Origin: Tamarix chinensis
Taxonomy: Eukaryota; Streptophyta; Magnoliopsida; Caryophyllales; Tamaricaceae
Length of the DNA: 64,000 nucleotides
Reading direction: 5' to 3'
Assembly: GCA_030549775.1 (NCBI GenBank)
Contig: CM060175.1
Location: 44,834,415 to 44,898,414 of the forward strand
The notes beneath the pieces were generated by a model that worked only from the letters and a program-made list of their open reading frames with translations, did no database searches and was not told the DNA's origin. Numbering within the stretch: the stretch's first letter is position 1; the number at the start of each line of letters is the position of its first letter. This document shows, in pieces, positions 25,280 through 37,639 of the stretch. A program made the translations under genes and the position numbers.

Positions 25280-26100
25280 TATTTTTTAGCACCCTCAATT
25301 TTTACTATTAAAAAAATTTGTCATAAACCACTATAAAAGTGGTAATGAAAGTCCAACATATGAAAAACTAGGTGCTACCACCATATCTAATATAAGATAG
25401 AAACCTCACCACCTATCTCACATTAGACACAAGACTAAGTATCCAACCAATCAAACATAATGAAAAAATATAGTACGTAAGAAAATATTTGGAGATAGAA
25501 TAATCAAAGTTTACAACCTAAGGCCACATAGGCCCATAATGCATATAAGATATATCAAAAGAAGGCCCCAACCGGAATAAAACAATTTCAAATGAGATAC
25601 ACCTTGGTCATTCATGGGCAACCAAGAAAATTCTTCCGAAAGGCCTGTGCTCAATCAACCCAGCAATGTTGAGAGAATGATGGACCACTTATTATTTGTC
25701 CTTATGAAACCTACAACAAAACTACTACTCTTGGAATTGAGCAAGGTATTGTAACGACAATGATGCGTGCACGGTTAGAGTTTTAGATTTAGATGGAGTT
25801 TATATGGAGTATTTGATGAGTATGGATTATGGAGGTTGATGATGGGGATTCGAAGGGGTGGATGATGATGGAACACGAGGTAGAAGGATAAATTAATCTT
25901 TAAATCACATAGAAATAAAGATTAAGGTTTCGAGAACAAAACCATTCACACAGATTCGGTTTTCTTTCGAGACGATTCGAAACAAATCGTTCACACAGAT
26001 TCGACTTGTTACGAGATGAATCCACAAAGAATTCGGTTTTTAAGCAATGCTTAAGGTTGTTCTTCTTATTCAAGTTGTGTCTTTCTACTTGGTTTCCTAT

Positions 26101-26117
26101 GGTTTATATAGCCAAGG
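26101..26117 (-). promoter_or_regulatory. LTR TATA box
   Basis: The minus strand reads CCTTGGCTATATAAACC. The same block sits at 54521-54536 and, altered, at 45431-45447 in the related LTRs. Conservation in three diverged LTRs supports a core promoter. Confidence 0.55.
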
Positions 26118-26217
26118 AACCAAGCATCTTCTCAAAAGATTACAAGCATATTCCCTCTCAAAAGCATTAATTCCCTTAAGACTAGCTAGTTAATAGTCAG
26201 TTACTAACTGACTAAAA

Positions 26218-26397
26218 GTAAGTAACAATAACTAGTACTTAAACATAAACGTTACGCTAGCTAACAAACGTTGACTAAAAGTAAATAACAATAACTAGTA
26301 TTTAAAAATAAACGTTACGCTAGCTAACAAACGTTGACTAAAAGTAAATAACAATAACTAGTACTTAAAAATAAACGTTACACTAGCTAACAAACGT
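26218..26397. repeat. Tandem triplication of a 63-bp unit
   Basis: Unit 1 is 26218-26280, unit 2 is 26281-26344 and unit 3 is partial, 26345-26397. Each has AACAATAACTAGTA, a T/A spacer, AAACGTTACGCTAGCTAACA and AACGTTGACTAAAA. The units differ at only a few positions, so the expansion is recent compared with the surrounding LTR. The related LTRs at 45 kb and 54 kb lack it. Confidence 0.9.
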
Positions 26398-29300
26398 TAC
26401 ATGAAGTCATGCATACCCCCTATTCATGCACCCATTCTGAGTAGCGTAACTGTCTTCCTTGGTGTTATGTTCTGTGACTCTACTCCCTCATCAGACAAAC
26501 CCATCAATATCATACATACTAAACAAATTAATATACTGCTATCGTGTAGATCATAGTACAGGTAAGACACACAACTTGCTCATGATACAACCAACCAAAA
26601 TGTACATGCAATTTTCCTACTTTGTCATTTATGTATTATCACACAGGTCATATAAGACATATTTGGGTCTACTAAAACATGCTTAGTCATAATCATACTA
26701 GGATGTGAAGGTATAAAAATTATAACATACATATAACCTTCTTAAGAAACATGGATTACTTAAACTATCCACATAATAGATTTTAGAGTATAATGTAATG
26801 TAAAGTTAGAAAAACATATATGACTTTCCAATCATAGATTTTACATTACATGGATCATGATTTTGATTGTAATAGACCATGTAATCATTCATGAAAGCAT
26901 GCCAAACATACAAAAGTGCACCACAACTGGATATTCAAGTGAAACATACTATTAAAATAGAACTTAAGAAAGGTACATTTGAGTTACACAACATATTCCT
27001 CTTTAAGTGAGGAATGAGCTCTTAAAGCACTTATAGGAAGAAAAAAAAATGCAAGTCTCCTACTACTAAAATAACCATATCAAGATCATGCATAAATAAG
27101 GTAAGGCCAATTAATACCTCTCTAGGTCTCATTCCTATTATTATTTTTCTTTAGCAAAATATAGAACTCCATTACAAATTATGGAGCAATAGGTCAGCAT
27201 ATAATTATTTTAACCCAAGTTATTGAGCAATATGTGGAATTATTTCCCATGGTCTCTCAATACTAAGGATGTCAAACTAAATAAGTGGACATAAAGTCAT
27301 AGCTCTTGCTGAAGTATCCTGGTGGGTATAAGTTCTAGCTCATGCCAAAATTAACCTAATGGACATAAGTCCTTGCTCATTCTAAATAACCATGATGTGG
27401 TGGCTAGACCATTTAGTATTGATAACCCCCACATGCAACAACTATGTACAAATTAGAAAAGGCATTGTAATCACTAAGGGTCCTAAGATGAAATAGAATC
27501 CCACTCGAAGGCACCCAAAGAGAAAATGCCTGAAGACAAACTAACCCATGGCATTTAGTAGATGATTGAATAATCTAGACCTATTATAACACTTGTTCCA
27601 CTTTAAGTGATTAATATCTTATTAGATCATGATGTCATATCACATAAAGGCCTAAAAATGATATCACCCCAAATGATGGGCCATTCTAATTTAATGCACT
27701 CATATATGATCCTCACATCATCAAGTGTTCGCATTTAAGGTATCTTCAACTAGTCATTACATTACACAATTAATTACGCAATAGGGTGAAATTATATAAT
27801 TTTAGTATCATCCATCAATTTCCAAGACAACATTTGATTTCCATTTATTCCCCTTTTTTCACAATTCAAATCTATGTCAAAGCCTAGGGCAAAGGTTAAT
27901 GCCATAGTTTATTTATTAACCATAGTCTTATAATTCATTACAAGATGCTTTAATTTAATCCCTAAGGTGAAAGATGAAGGTCTAATTAGAGGTTAAATAG
28001 AGTCCAGTGCTAACTCATAATTATTTATCCATTAATTTCAATATCAAGGTGAAAGTCATTGTTTATATATAAGGTTAACTTAAGCAAACCATATATGACC
28101 ATGTTATTTTCTTCTATTCTTTCTAAGTCATTTAACTTTGTAGGTTTCACATTTTAAAGCCATGATATAAGTCATTAGAGGTTTATTATCAACCATTTTG
28201 ATTTATTACATAAATATAAACCATAGGATAATTCCATTTTTATCCATGTACTAACATTATGGTCAAGATAAAGGCCTAAATGCTTCATTAAGATCAACAT
28301 TGTCCAATAATGATAACACTTCATTTTACTAACTTTAATTTCTTATTTAAACTTCTTTAATCAATGTGAATTTATAGCTACTAGTGTTCTAGGTCATTAT
28401 CCAAGTATGAGAAAACTAAAAAATCTTATTCAAGAAGAAATAGGCAAGGAAAGAAAAATAGGCTAAGACCTATTGATGGGATTCTAAAACAAGTTGACGG
28501 GTTTCATGTATCGGTCAGTTGGTCAAGGAGCTACCATCCTTTCTAATGGTGGTGAACCAGTATATCAATCAACCCCATTAGTTGCATATTCAATGAGTCA
28601 TTAAATCATCTTGGTTAAACTAGTCGATGTGTCTAATCCGAGGCTAAGACCTATAGGGTCATAAACCAACTAGTTGATTATTTTAGGAACTATCTGATGG
28701 GTGTGGTCAAACCAACCAATGGATTTAACCTAAGACCATGACCACTAATGTCATAGGCTAACTTGTCTATTGCTCTACAAAACTCAATTGGTCCTAAGGA
28801 CTAGTTAGCCATAGAAGCCAGACAATTAGTTAGGGTGAAAACAACCCTAATAAACTCACATAAACACAATTAAATTCCATAACATTTGCTCAATCAATAT
28901 GAACCTCAATATTAGTTCATTTAAGGTTCATAACAATCAACATTGATGAATATACATGTGAAATGCCAAAATCATGCATGGGAACTTAGTAGAATTATTC
29001 TTGCACTTTATAAGTCAAATAAGAATTACAATAGTATGTAATATATTATCTTTTTTGTAGACCTTCTTAAAAAAATTATGTGTCTTATTACACATGCTAC
29101 GTAACTGAGATGTTCAGAATACCACAAGCATTACAATGCCTAACCCATATTTATGACACTTATACACATAATAATACAAGTTAATATTCCTACCAACTCT
29201 TCCATTATTTCAGCATGTACCTACTCAACACATTCTTATCGTTAGAACCTTGTTTCCTACTTAAATATAAAATACAAATTTACTTACTCATACCATTTTC

Positions 29301-30699
29301 CACAAAATAGGAAAGATAATGGTTTACCTCAAAAGAGCTAAACAACACACCAAATAGAGCAAATGTCTATAAAAATATGAAACCCTTTCCTACTTTAAAA
29401 CACCTTTCAAGAAAGCTAGATTAAAACTTAATAAGACCTTTAAAATCCCCCAAAGAAGATTTAGTGAAATTGGAGAGAGGAAATCATAGAAAACCCACCA
29501 TCTAAAGGAAAAAATAGAGAACACTAGAGTTGAAAGCTAAACCCTCACTTCTTTCCAAAATCTAGGCCCAACATGCTTAAGATCAAAACAAGAAATTCTA
29601 GATAAAGTATTAGAAGAGGAAATGAAGATCATAAACAAAAGTAAAAGAGAGGAAATGTGGTAAAGTAAGTGTGAAGAAAAATAGGTAGTTTGGAGGTTAG
29701 GGAAGAAGTGAGAGAATGAAGCATCTAGGTGTGAATTCCTTAGGGTTTCTTTTGAAAGAAAAAGTGTAAGGAAGTGTATAAATTATGACCACAAACCCTA
29801 TCCTGAATCTAAGATTCAAGGTGCAGCTTTTGAAGGTCCAAATCTTGCATTTCTTCCTTTCATCTCAATTAGTGAAAATATAGTGTTCTTGGTAATGCTT
29901 CAGAAATCTCAAAGACAAGAGTGGAATATAAAAATTTTATAGAAGTAAATAATCCACTCAAAAATCTCACAGTAAAGAGACAAAATAAGGAAGAAAATGA
30001 TAAGGGAGTTAAAGTCATTAAATTAAATTTTCATGAATTGCTTCCGTGTGAATATGTTGAAAATTCATAAAATAAGTCAGGCATGTTCCAAAGCTTTATA
30101 AAAATCATCAGAAAACAGCTCAAAACATAATCATGTTACTACAAAAGTTTTAGGGAAACATTCACAATGAAAATCAAGTTTGAAGAATAACCAGTTTTGT
30201 TGAATCAGTCGATTGGTACCCAAAAGTAGGAGATTGATTCATCGGGTTCCAAAACTCAAATTTAATGAACAAACCACCCAATTTGTACCTCTAACCAGTC
30301 AACTGGTTTTTTGAGAAACTAATTATCTTCCAAAATCCAAAACAATCTCAACAAAGAATTATGATAATATTAAACACACACATACCACAATCAAGTGCAT
30401 ATATTAGTACATATTATAGATCCTAAAAATTGGGGTAGTATATATTTTAAATTTTCTCCCTTATTATTTTCTCTCACTTGAAAATTTCAGGGTTGTAACA
30501 CTTGAAAATTTTACTAGTAAAAAAAATTATTTTATTAAAAATTAAGCCGAAGCAAAAAGGGTAAATTTCAGGGTTGCTACAACCACACTTAGTATTAGAC
30601 TAGTATCCATCTACCATTCTAGTACCAAGTGCTAAGGCTTAAAAGGGAGCATAACACAATTTATATAAATCTAAGAGTACATTTAAATTAGAGTAGTGC

Positions 30700-32640
30700 G
30701 TTAAAATTTTAAAAAATATAAAACCCACCATTAGTGGTTCAAGAAAATAAAATCATTACAAAAGGAAATATGAAACTTTAAAAGATAAACTCAAAAAGCT
30801 TTCCAATCAGTGTTTACACTCTTACCCGATAAGAACTTGTACATCACCTATGGGCTAACTTGTAAGAGACATTATCCATTGAATAGGAAAGGGTCTATAA
30901 AAGGAACACTTTAGTACTATGGTATTGAGTAACCCTTTATACAAAACTAAAAGGTAGGCCATGCACGGAACACATTATACCTATATAAGAACAATACATA
31001 CACAAAGCACAGAAACAAACATAAAAAATATAGAATGGGCTCATACCACAAGAATCATATATCATAAAATCTATTTATTTAGCATTTCCAACACGTACCA
31101 AGAGAGATAGGTACCAAGGCCACATTTATACCATAACAATAAATCATAATGGTGAAAACAACATTATCTTGACTTAGGCTATTAATTAAATATTATTCAA
31201 TAACATCTCTCAAATTATGTCCATGTAGGTTCGAGGACCTCACTATTATAACTAGTGAATAAGGTACAAGATATCCAACTCCAAGGAAAAACACACCTAG
31301 CTACTGTTATATCCGCTAGACCGGTAAACATATGCAATCTCTAAGGTAAAACACATCTAGCAACTATTATAAATGGTGGACAGGTACACATACATAACTT
31401 CTAGGGCAAAATGCTCCTGGCCACTAATACAATTGGTGGACTGGTACAAATGATAAAATCTATATAGTCCCAACCTACATCGTGTTCCACTATGAGTGAT
31501 CAGTGTCTTTCCATTTAATTAGTACAACAATTACACTTACTTAACTCGAGGGGAGATCACAAACCTAGAAACACAAAGATACATCGATGATACAAATTCA
31601 TTTTAAAATATAATAGCGTACTAAATTCGTTACAAAATATATAAGCCCACAATTAGTGGTTATAAGAGTAAAATCATTTACCAAAGAATTAAAAAGGTGG
31701 AAGAGATACCCTAAGAATTTCTCAGATAATCTTTACACTCCTACACAAGCCCTCTTGAATAGCATTTGCAATGGACCTGCAACGGACGTTACCCATTTTA
31801 TAGGTAAGGGCCCATGAATAGAATGCTTGAGTACTATGGTACAGAGTAACCCCTTTAAACCAACCTAAAAGGTAGGCCTTCATGAAACACATAAAACATA
31901 TGGAGTATGAAATAATAACATACGGACTAATATATCATTCAACACTCCACATACAACAAGAGAAGTATAACACAACATCCACGTACTTAGCGATTCCATC
32001 AAGAGAGACAGGCACCAAGGCTTAAATTATATCATAACAGTGGATTGTAATGATGATAGTACTCTTTTGGTCTCAAGCCATCAATGAATATTATTATTCA
32101 ATCATCATATCTTAAATTATATCCATGTGAGTGCGGGAACCCCACTATCATAGCTAGTGGATCAAAAACATACAGGGCAACACACACCTGACCACTATTA
32201 TTCGCCAATGGACCGGTCTCTAGGGCAAAAGGCTCTTAGCCACAATTATCACTGATAGATGAGTCTAGCCCCAACTTACATGGTGTTTCACTATAAGGGA
32301 TTAGTATTTTTCCATGATATATTCACATCCAAGATTTGGTTTATTGAGCTCGAGACTCCCACTATTATAGCTGGTGGACTGGAATACACATATACATCTT
32401 CCAAGATAAATCGCTCCTAGGCCACTATTATAATTGGTGGACCGGTATACATATACATCTTTTAGGGTAAAGCGCTCCTGGGAAACTATTATAAATAGTA
32501 GATCGGTATACATAATATAATCCATCGAGGCAAGGCTCAGTTATCTTTCACTTTACATGATTAGTGTTTTCCTTTTTAATTGACACAATAGCTCCATTTA
32601 TTTACCTTGAGGGGAGATCAAGAACCTAGAGATGTAAAGG
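30700..32640 (+). repeat. Partial tandem duplication of about 0.92 kb inside the NC element
   Basis: Blocks at 30699-30960 recur in order at about 31616-31880: CCCACCATTAGTGGTT / CCCACAATTAGTGGTT, AAATCATT-ACAAA, TTTACACTC, ATGGTA-TGAGTAACCC and AAAAGGTAGGCC. Both are followed by GGTGG-unit clusters and by CGAGGGGAGATCA / TGAGGGGAGATCA. The copies differ at many positions, so the duplication is old. Confidence 0.8.
31225..32530 (+). repeat. Three clusters of CCACTATTATA...GGTGGA units
   Basis: Units read CTATTATAAATGGTGGACAGGTACACATA or a close variant, joined by TCTAGGGCAAAA(C/T)GCTCCTGGCCA spacers. Each cluster ends in TTCCACT-TAA-ATTAGTGTCTTTCC-like sequence. The same unit and the same closing block occur in the elements at 34598 and 50772. 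The minus-strand open frame at 32301-32525 is an artefact of this array. Confidence 0.8.
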
Positions 32641-33429
32641 TACACTAGCCATATTGGCCCATACAAGCAATAGAGTACCCTTCAACCATCAACCGAGGGA
32701 CACAAAGGTACCCTAGTAGTACTTGTACATACAAGCTACACAATACCCTACCAAGAAGGACATCTAACCCAAAAGTATGCATACCCCCTAAATAGGTCTA
32801 TAGATCTAGATAAAGTAAGATGTAGGGCCGGGTTGGGGCAATAAGGCACACCAAAAAATACCAAAACAATTATGAGCTAAACAACATCTTTAGGGTAGTG
32901 ACCCCTAAAGAGAAACCATTCTTGATCTCAAGGCCTCCACTTTAATTATTAGTGTCTTAATTAAGGTGACCATGAGAAGTACAACAACCACATACTTATT
33001 CACTTTCATTTGTTTCTAATATCATTAAGTAATCCTTATTCATATAATTATCTACGATAACCTAAAGAATATGCTAAGGCCATCCTACTCTCATCCAATT
33101 CTAATTCAGGATTCATTTCCATTTGTTCATATGCCATAAATGATATATCACATCATGATCACAACAAGGTCTTAGATTCTTGTTAGTACACATCGAAGGA
33201 TCATGGCACACATGACCCTAATACATACTTCAACATATCCAACACATAGTTCTATCCACACTTACAAACTAGGCACCCCTTACATAATTATGATATAACA
33301 CAATATCACCCCCTTAATCATCCATCCAAACCTAGGTTATGCCATGTTCTTGTGATACTCACTAACTTATAAAATACCCTTATCTTACTATGCAATGCTA
33401 CTTGTGTCTTACTTTGAAACTCCTTTAAC

Positions 33430-34260
33430 CCATTGATATGTTAAATATAACTTACTAATTTACCCCTATCATCTTTACTAATTACTGAAATGCCCCTTAC
33501 TTATAAAATTACTTATTCATCCCTTTTTATTTGCCAATTTACCATATTTGCTTCCATGTCGTATAATTACCTAATTTCCCCTTACTTGTGTTAGATTACT
33601 AAATTATCCTTTATCATTATTAAATTACCAACTTTACCCCCTCATACTTGTTAAGTTACTAATTTAGCCATCTAGTGGGTTAAATTACCGTATTACCCTT
33701 TATATTTATCCAAATTATCAAATTTTCCCCTTAGGCTTATTAAGTTACCTACTCAATCTTTATACTTGTTACACTTGTCAATTTTCCATTTGGTTAATTA
33801 GATTATCAAATTGCCCTTATTCATTATTATAATTTCCAAATTGCCTCTTTTAGTTTGTTAAATTAACATATTTCCCTTCTTCATTATTATAATTACCATT
33901 TTACCCTTCTTCATTATTAAATTTACCATTTTGCCCCTCTTTCTACAAATTACCAAAATACCTTTCCTTTACACCAATTTACCATTTTACCCTTCTACTT
34001 TATTAAATTACCAAAATACCCTTCTTTTACACTAAATTACCACTTCACTATTCTACTTTATTAAATTACCAAAGTACCCTTCCTTTACACCAATTTACCA
34101 TTTTACCCTTCTACTTTGTTAATTACCAAATTACCCTTCCTTTACACTAAGTTACCATTTTACCCTACTACTTTATAAAATTACCTAATTACCCCTCATT
34201 AATACTAAATTACCATTTTACCCTTTTCTTTACATAATTACCAAAATACCCTCACTACAT
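33430..34260 (+). repeat. Degenerate minisatellite of about 30/60-bp units
   Basis: Units alternate ATTACCATTTTACCCTTCT-ACTTTATTAA and ATTACCAAAATACCCTTCCTTTACAC-type sequence, which makes a roughly 60-bp higher-order repeat. It is best ordered between 33880 and 34250 and decays to the left. It sits between the GGTGG clusters and the NC element's 3' part, the same relative place as a different array in the 34598 element. Confidence 0.9.
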
Positions 34261-35280
34261 AAAATATTAACATTCCTGCTCCATACACATCATCAAAATC
34301 CACCAACTATTATTAATTATCATTAACACATATTAGCACCTATCACACACATATTTAGGCCACACCTTTTACACATGCAAAAATTACCAAAACAACCTTA
34401 GGGCTCATATTAACATTACTTATGCACCAAATGACCATATTAGCATATCATATGATACATATACTCTTAATATTATTATTAACAACAAAACTCCTTCCAT
34501 AAGCATCATTACTACACATGACACATAAATTAGCATGCTTTCATTTTATCAATCAACACATGCTGCTGAATACATCATACTTAACAACGTATATCATTGT
34601 AACACCCCAAAATTCACTAATTTTTTTTTCTTAAAAGCGGAAGCAATTAAATTAGAATTACTTAAAACCCGTGAATTCTGGAAATGTTATCGCCACACTT
34701 AGTACCAGACCGGTTCTCTCCGACCGTTCCAGTACCAAGTGCTAAGGCTAAGAAGAGAAATAATCAATACAATCCAATTTCCAAATAAGCATTAAACGGT
34801 TGTAAAACAAAATCAGAGTACGCATCAAGAAATGTAATAAAATATAAATCAGAGTGCGAAATCAAAGAGGATAAATAATCCAATACAAAGAAATAATAGT
34901 AGGAAATAAAATTACATAAAGGCTGAAATACGGCCATGACACTCTCGAACTTGAGCCAAACACGCTCAACACTCAGCCCCAATTGATATCTCGCCCACCT
35001 GCACAAATCAGATGGGCATACTACTCGTGGGAATGAGTAGCACCCATAAAAAGGGTGATCAGTACGCTACGTACTGAGTAAGGTAACCGAGCACTAATGC
35101 CAACACACAAGCACATAATCCATGCAGATTAATAAAAGAACATAAAGACCATCATCATGTCATAATATCGACCAATCATTCAGGTACATACATAAAGGCC
35201 CAATCATAGTCCAAATTAATTACTTAATTAATCTTTTATCGGAATTCGATACACATCATGTCTTTTTATCAAATCCATGC

Positions 35281-35695
35281 GAAAACGGAAGCCCCCACTA
35301 TTATAGCCGGTGGATCGGAGGCGCATAGGGTATCATACCCTAACCACTATTATAGCCGGTGGATCGGATACACATAGGACTACGCATCCTAACCACTATT
35401 CCTAACCGGTGGATCGGTTGGCTCCGGCACGCATGGTGTTCCACTGTAAGTAATTAGTATCTTTTAGGCATTTTAGCAAAATTCTGGTTTGCGGTTGTTG
35501 AGCTCGGGAACCCCCACTATTATAACCGGTGGATCGGTTACGCATAGGACATCATGCCCTAACCACTATTATAGCCGGTGGATCTGTCACACATAGGGCA
35601 AACACCCTAACCACTATTCCGAACCGGTGGATCGGTTAGTCCCGTCTCAACGATCTTCCACTTTAAATAATTAGTGTCTTAAGTATCTTATTCAA
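35281..35695 (+). repeat. Two clusters of three GGTGGATCGG units
   Basis: Cluster 1 (about 35285-35465) and cluster 2 (about 35505-35695) each hold three copies of CCACTATTATAGCCGGTGGA-TCGG, the third in each cluster reading CCACTATTCC-AACCGGTGG. Spacers such as CATAGGGCAAACACCCTAACC are themselves short inverted repeats. Each cluster opens with GGAAC/GGAAG-CCCCCACTATTATA and closes with TTCCACT-TAA-TAATTAGTGTCTT. The duplication of the whole cluster is visible at about 215-225 bases distance. Confidence 0.9.
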
Positions 35696-35999
35696 CGGCT
35701 TTCACCCTAGACATGCATGAATCACTCCTTTAACACTTCACATATTGTAACTCATAAATTCCATCCTCATGACTCCACTTTAATCACCAAAAAACACCTG
35801 ATACCGCAAAAACCCTAAGCAATTGCACCAAACCCTAATTATCCACACGAACCCTAGCTCGGTTTCCTACGTACCCATATAATGCTCCACGCACTATTTT
35901 CCCTTCAAATGTTCAATCACCCAAACAACACTTACATTACTTTCCTCAAATCCCAAATCAGCGTTCCATACGTAAACTTCACTCTCATACAAACTTTAC

Positions 36000-36330
36000 A
36001 CATCCCATGCAATTATTAACTTCCATGCAAACCCTAATATCACCATACAACCATTAACCATTATGCAAAACCCAAAATCTCATCATACAAAAACCTAAAT
36101 TCATTCCACATAACCCAAAGATTCATTCATACCAAACCCTAGATTCAAACCATATAAAACCCAAAGATTCATCCATACCAAACTAAGTATCCATCCTTAC
36201 CAAACCCTAAGTTCAAACCATATACAACCCAAAGATTCATTCACACAAAACCCTAAATTCAATCCATACCAACACAAAGGTTCAAATCATATAGAACCCA
36301 AAGATTTTTCCACATAATACAATTGATTAG
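36000..36330 (+). repeat. Minisatellite of about 60-bp units
   Basis: Repeated AAACCCTA(A/G)(A/G)TTCAAACCATA-T-AAACCCAAAGATTCAT-CA-ACC blocks, best between 36115 and 36310. Diverged, roughly four to five units. Unrelated in sequence to the array at the matching place in the 30494 copy. Confidence 0.8.
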
Positions 36331-36565
36331 ATTCTCCCCTTTCATAACCACAAATTAGATTCTCCCATACAACACCATAAGTTAGATTCTTCCCCATAAA
36401 ATCATAAATTAGAATCTCCCAAGCAAAACCATAAATTAAATTCTCCCAAAAAAATCATAAATTATATTCTCCCAATCAAATCATAAACTAGATTCTCCCA
36501 TATGACATCATAAATTACATTCTTCCAAACAAAACCATGCATTAGATTATTCCTTATAAATTCAT
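36330..36565 (+). repeat. Minisatellite of about 31-bp units
   Basis: Eight or so copies of CATAAATTAGATTCTCCCA followed by 8-12 variable bases. Unit-to-unit differences are mostly single substitutions. It abuts the previous array. Confidence 0.9.
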
Positions 36566-37057
36566 AAAATTAGGTCAACTCACTTCCCTTAGTCAACCGC
36601 TTTCCCCATCCTCCTTTTTCATCCTTTCTCCTACATAAAATCATATCAACATCCTCAAATGCATGTCTTACAGGTTCATACACAAATAATACACATGCCA
36701 TACGAAAACATACTTCAACTCCACGTCATATCATATACGGCATAATTAATAATCAAAAACATAGAATGCATAGAATACGAGGCACACAATGCACATTAGC
36801 ACATAAAAGGCCTTAGCACCCCTTACCTGAAACGACACCGGTCTTGGAGCACGTTCCTATGCCTCCTTAGGGCTTTGACCAAATAATAACATACTAATAA
36901 AATAACCTTAACAAAATTCTAACTTTGCTAAAGACATAAAAATAATAGAGATATTATAAACCTTGGTAATATAGGGTTAAAGACTTTACCCTAATAATAA
37001 TAATGATACTAATATAATAATATCAAAATTAATAAAACTACTATCAATGAGAATATA

Positions 37058-37070
37058 AATAATAATAACA

Positions 37071-37128
<58 letters not shown>

Positions 37129-37139
37129 TAACAATAAAA
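37058..37139 (+). repeat. (TAA)n microsatellite
   Basis: Pure TAA run at 37075-37125, 17 units, inside a longer imperfect stretch. A (TTA)-rich run lies in the matching position of the minus-strand copy at 51850-51980. Confidence 0.95.
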
Positions 37140-37639
37140 TATAAGTTTTCAAATAGATAATGAATTACCATTTATTTAGTATTAATAATAGAATTAATAA
37201 CATATATAATAATATTAAAATAATAAAGATAATGATACTATTATTATTAATGGTTATAAGAACAGTAGAAATAATAATACTCAAATAAATAAGTGTAAAT
37301 GTTAATACAAAATTAGGGCCTAAGACTTTCCAGAATACTTAATAAAACGTTAATAATAATTATTCTAATAATTATAATATTAATAATAATAAGAAGAATG
37401 ATAATAATCCTATAATAATTCAATTAATAACTTAAAATTCGAAACTAACAATAAAATTATTTTATTATCACTCTCCACCCTGCAAGTACAATTCAGCATA
37501 AAATTTCTCATCAAATAATAATAAAACATATTAAGAATATAAATATTAAGAATAATAATAATGGTAATTATATGCAAATAATTGAAATCAATTAAATCAA
37601 GACTTATAATAATATGGAAAATGGTTGAGAGGGTCTAGG

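Larger units (their letters stand above)
25761..26493 (-). mobile_element. Solo-LTR-like insertion related to the LTRs at 44863 and 54949
   Basis: Bounded by TGATG...CATCA ends and a GACAA duplication (25756-25760 and 26494-26498). The interior follows the gypsy LTR pair at 44863-45848 and 50382-54949 block by block: TTCACACAGATTCG sequences, GAGATGAA-CCACA-AGAATTC, then TATATAGCCAAGG. On the minus strand the last block is a TATA box. Only one LTR-sized unit is present with no internal region, which is the signature of LTR-LTR recombination. It carries its own private triplication (26218-26397). Inserted into the NC element at 25285-30442, so it is younger than that element. Confidence 0.75.
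25285..30442 (+). mobile_element. Non-coding NC-family element with TATTT target duplication
   Basis: The left end reads TTTAGCACCCTCAATTTTTA and the right end AATTGGGGTAGTATA. Inverted, the two ends share ACCC-CAATTTTTA, an imperfect terminal inverted repeat. The 5 bases before (25280-25284, TATTT) equal the 5 bases after (30443-30447). An AT-only duplication could match by chance, but the ends were chosen first. Total 5158 bp, including a 733-bp insertion at 25761-26493. The opening blocks match the minus-strand terminus at 2407. Repeats inside include a degenerate array around 27285-27425 (GGACATAAGTC / GGGTATAAGTTC blocks) and another at about 28480-28830 (ACCAACTAGTTGAT-like units roughly 88 bases apart). 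No coding frame of note. Confidence 0.6.
30494..34597 (+). mobile_element. Older NC-family element, left part (split by the 34598 element)
   Basis: It opens with TGTAACACTTGAAAATTTTAC, then AGCCGAAGC, then CACACTTAGTATTAGACTAG and AGTACCAAGTGCTAAGGC, matching the leader of the 34598 element. Clusters of CCACTATTATA...GGTGGA(C)-GG units follow at 31230-31460, 32130-32270 and 32340-32520, and then a long AT minisatellite (33430-34260). The copy is more decayed than its neighbour and has an internal duplication of about 0.92 kb. It is interrupted at 34597 and seems to resume at 39252. The 3' end was not located; the NC-like sequence fades out near 40250, where gypsy pol begins. No coding capacity. 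Confidence 0.65.

Noticed and set aside
32301..32525. Minus-strand frame with repeated peptide (VYVYRSTNYNSG-like)
   Set aside because: Produced by the GGTGG unit array; not conserved as a frame in other copies.
31225..35695. Evenly spaced repeats resembling a CRISPR array
   Set aside because: Unit sequence and spacing vary, spacers are also repetitive, and the genome is a plant's.
36986..37171. Poly-isoleucine frame on the minus strand
   Set aside because: A direct translation of the (TAA)n microsatellite.
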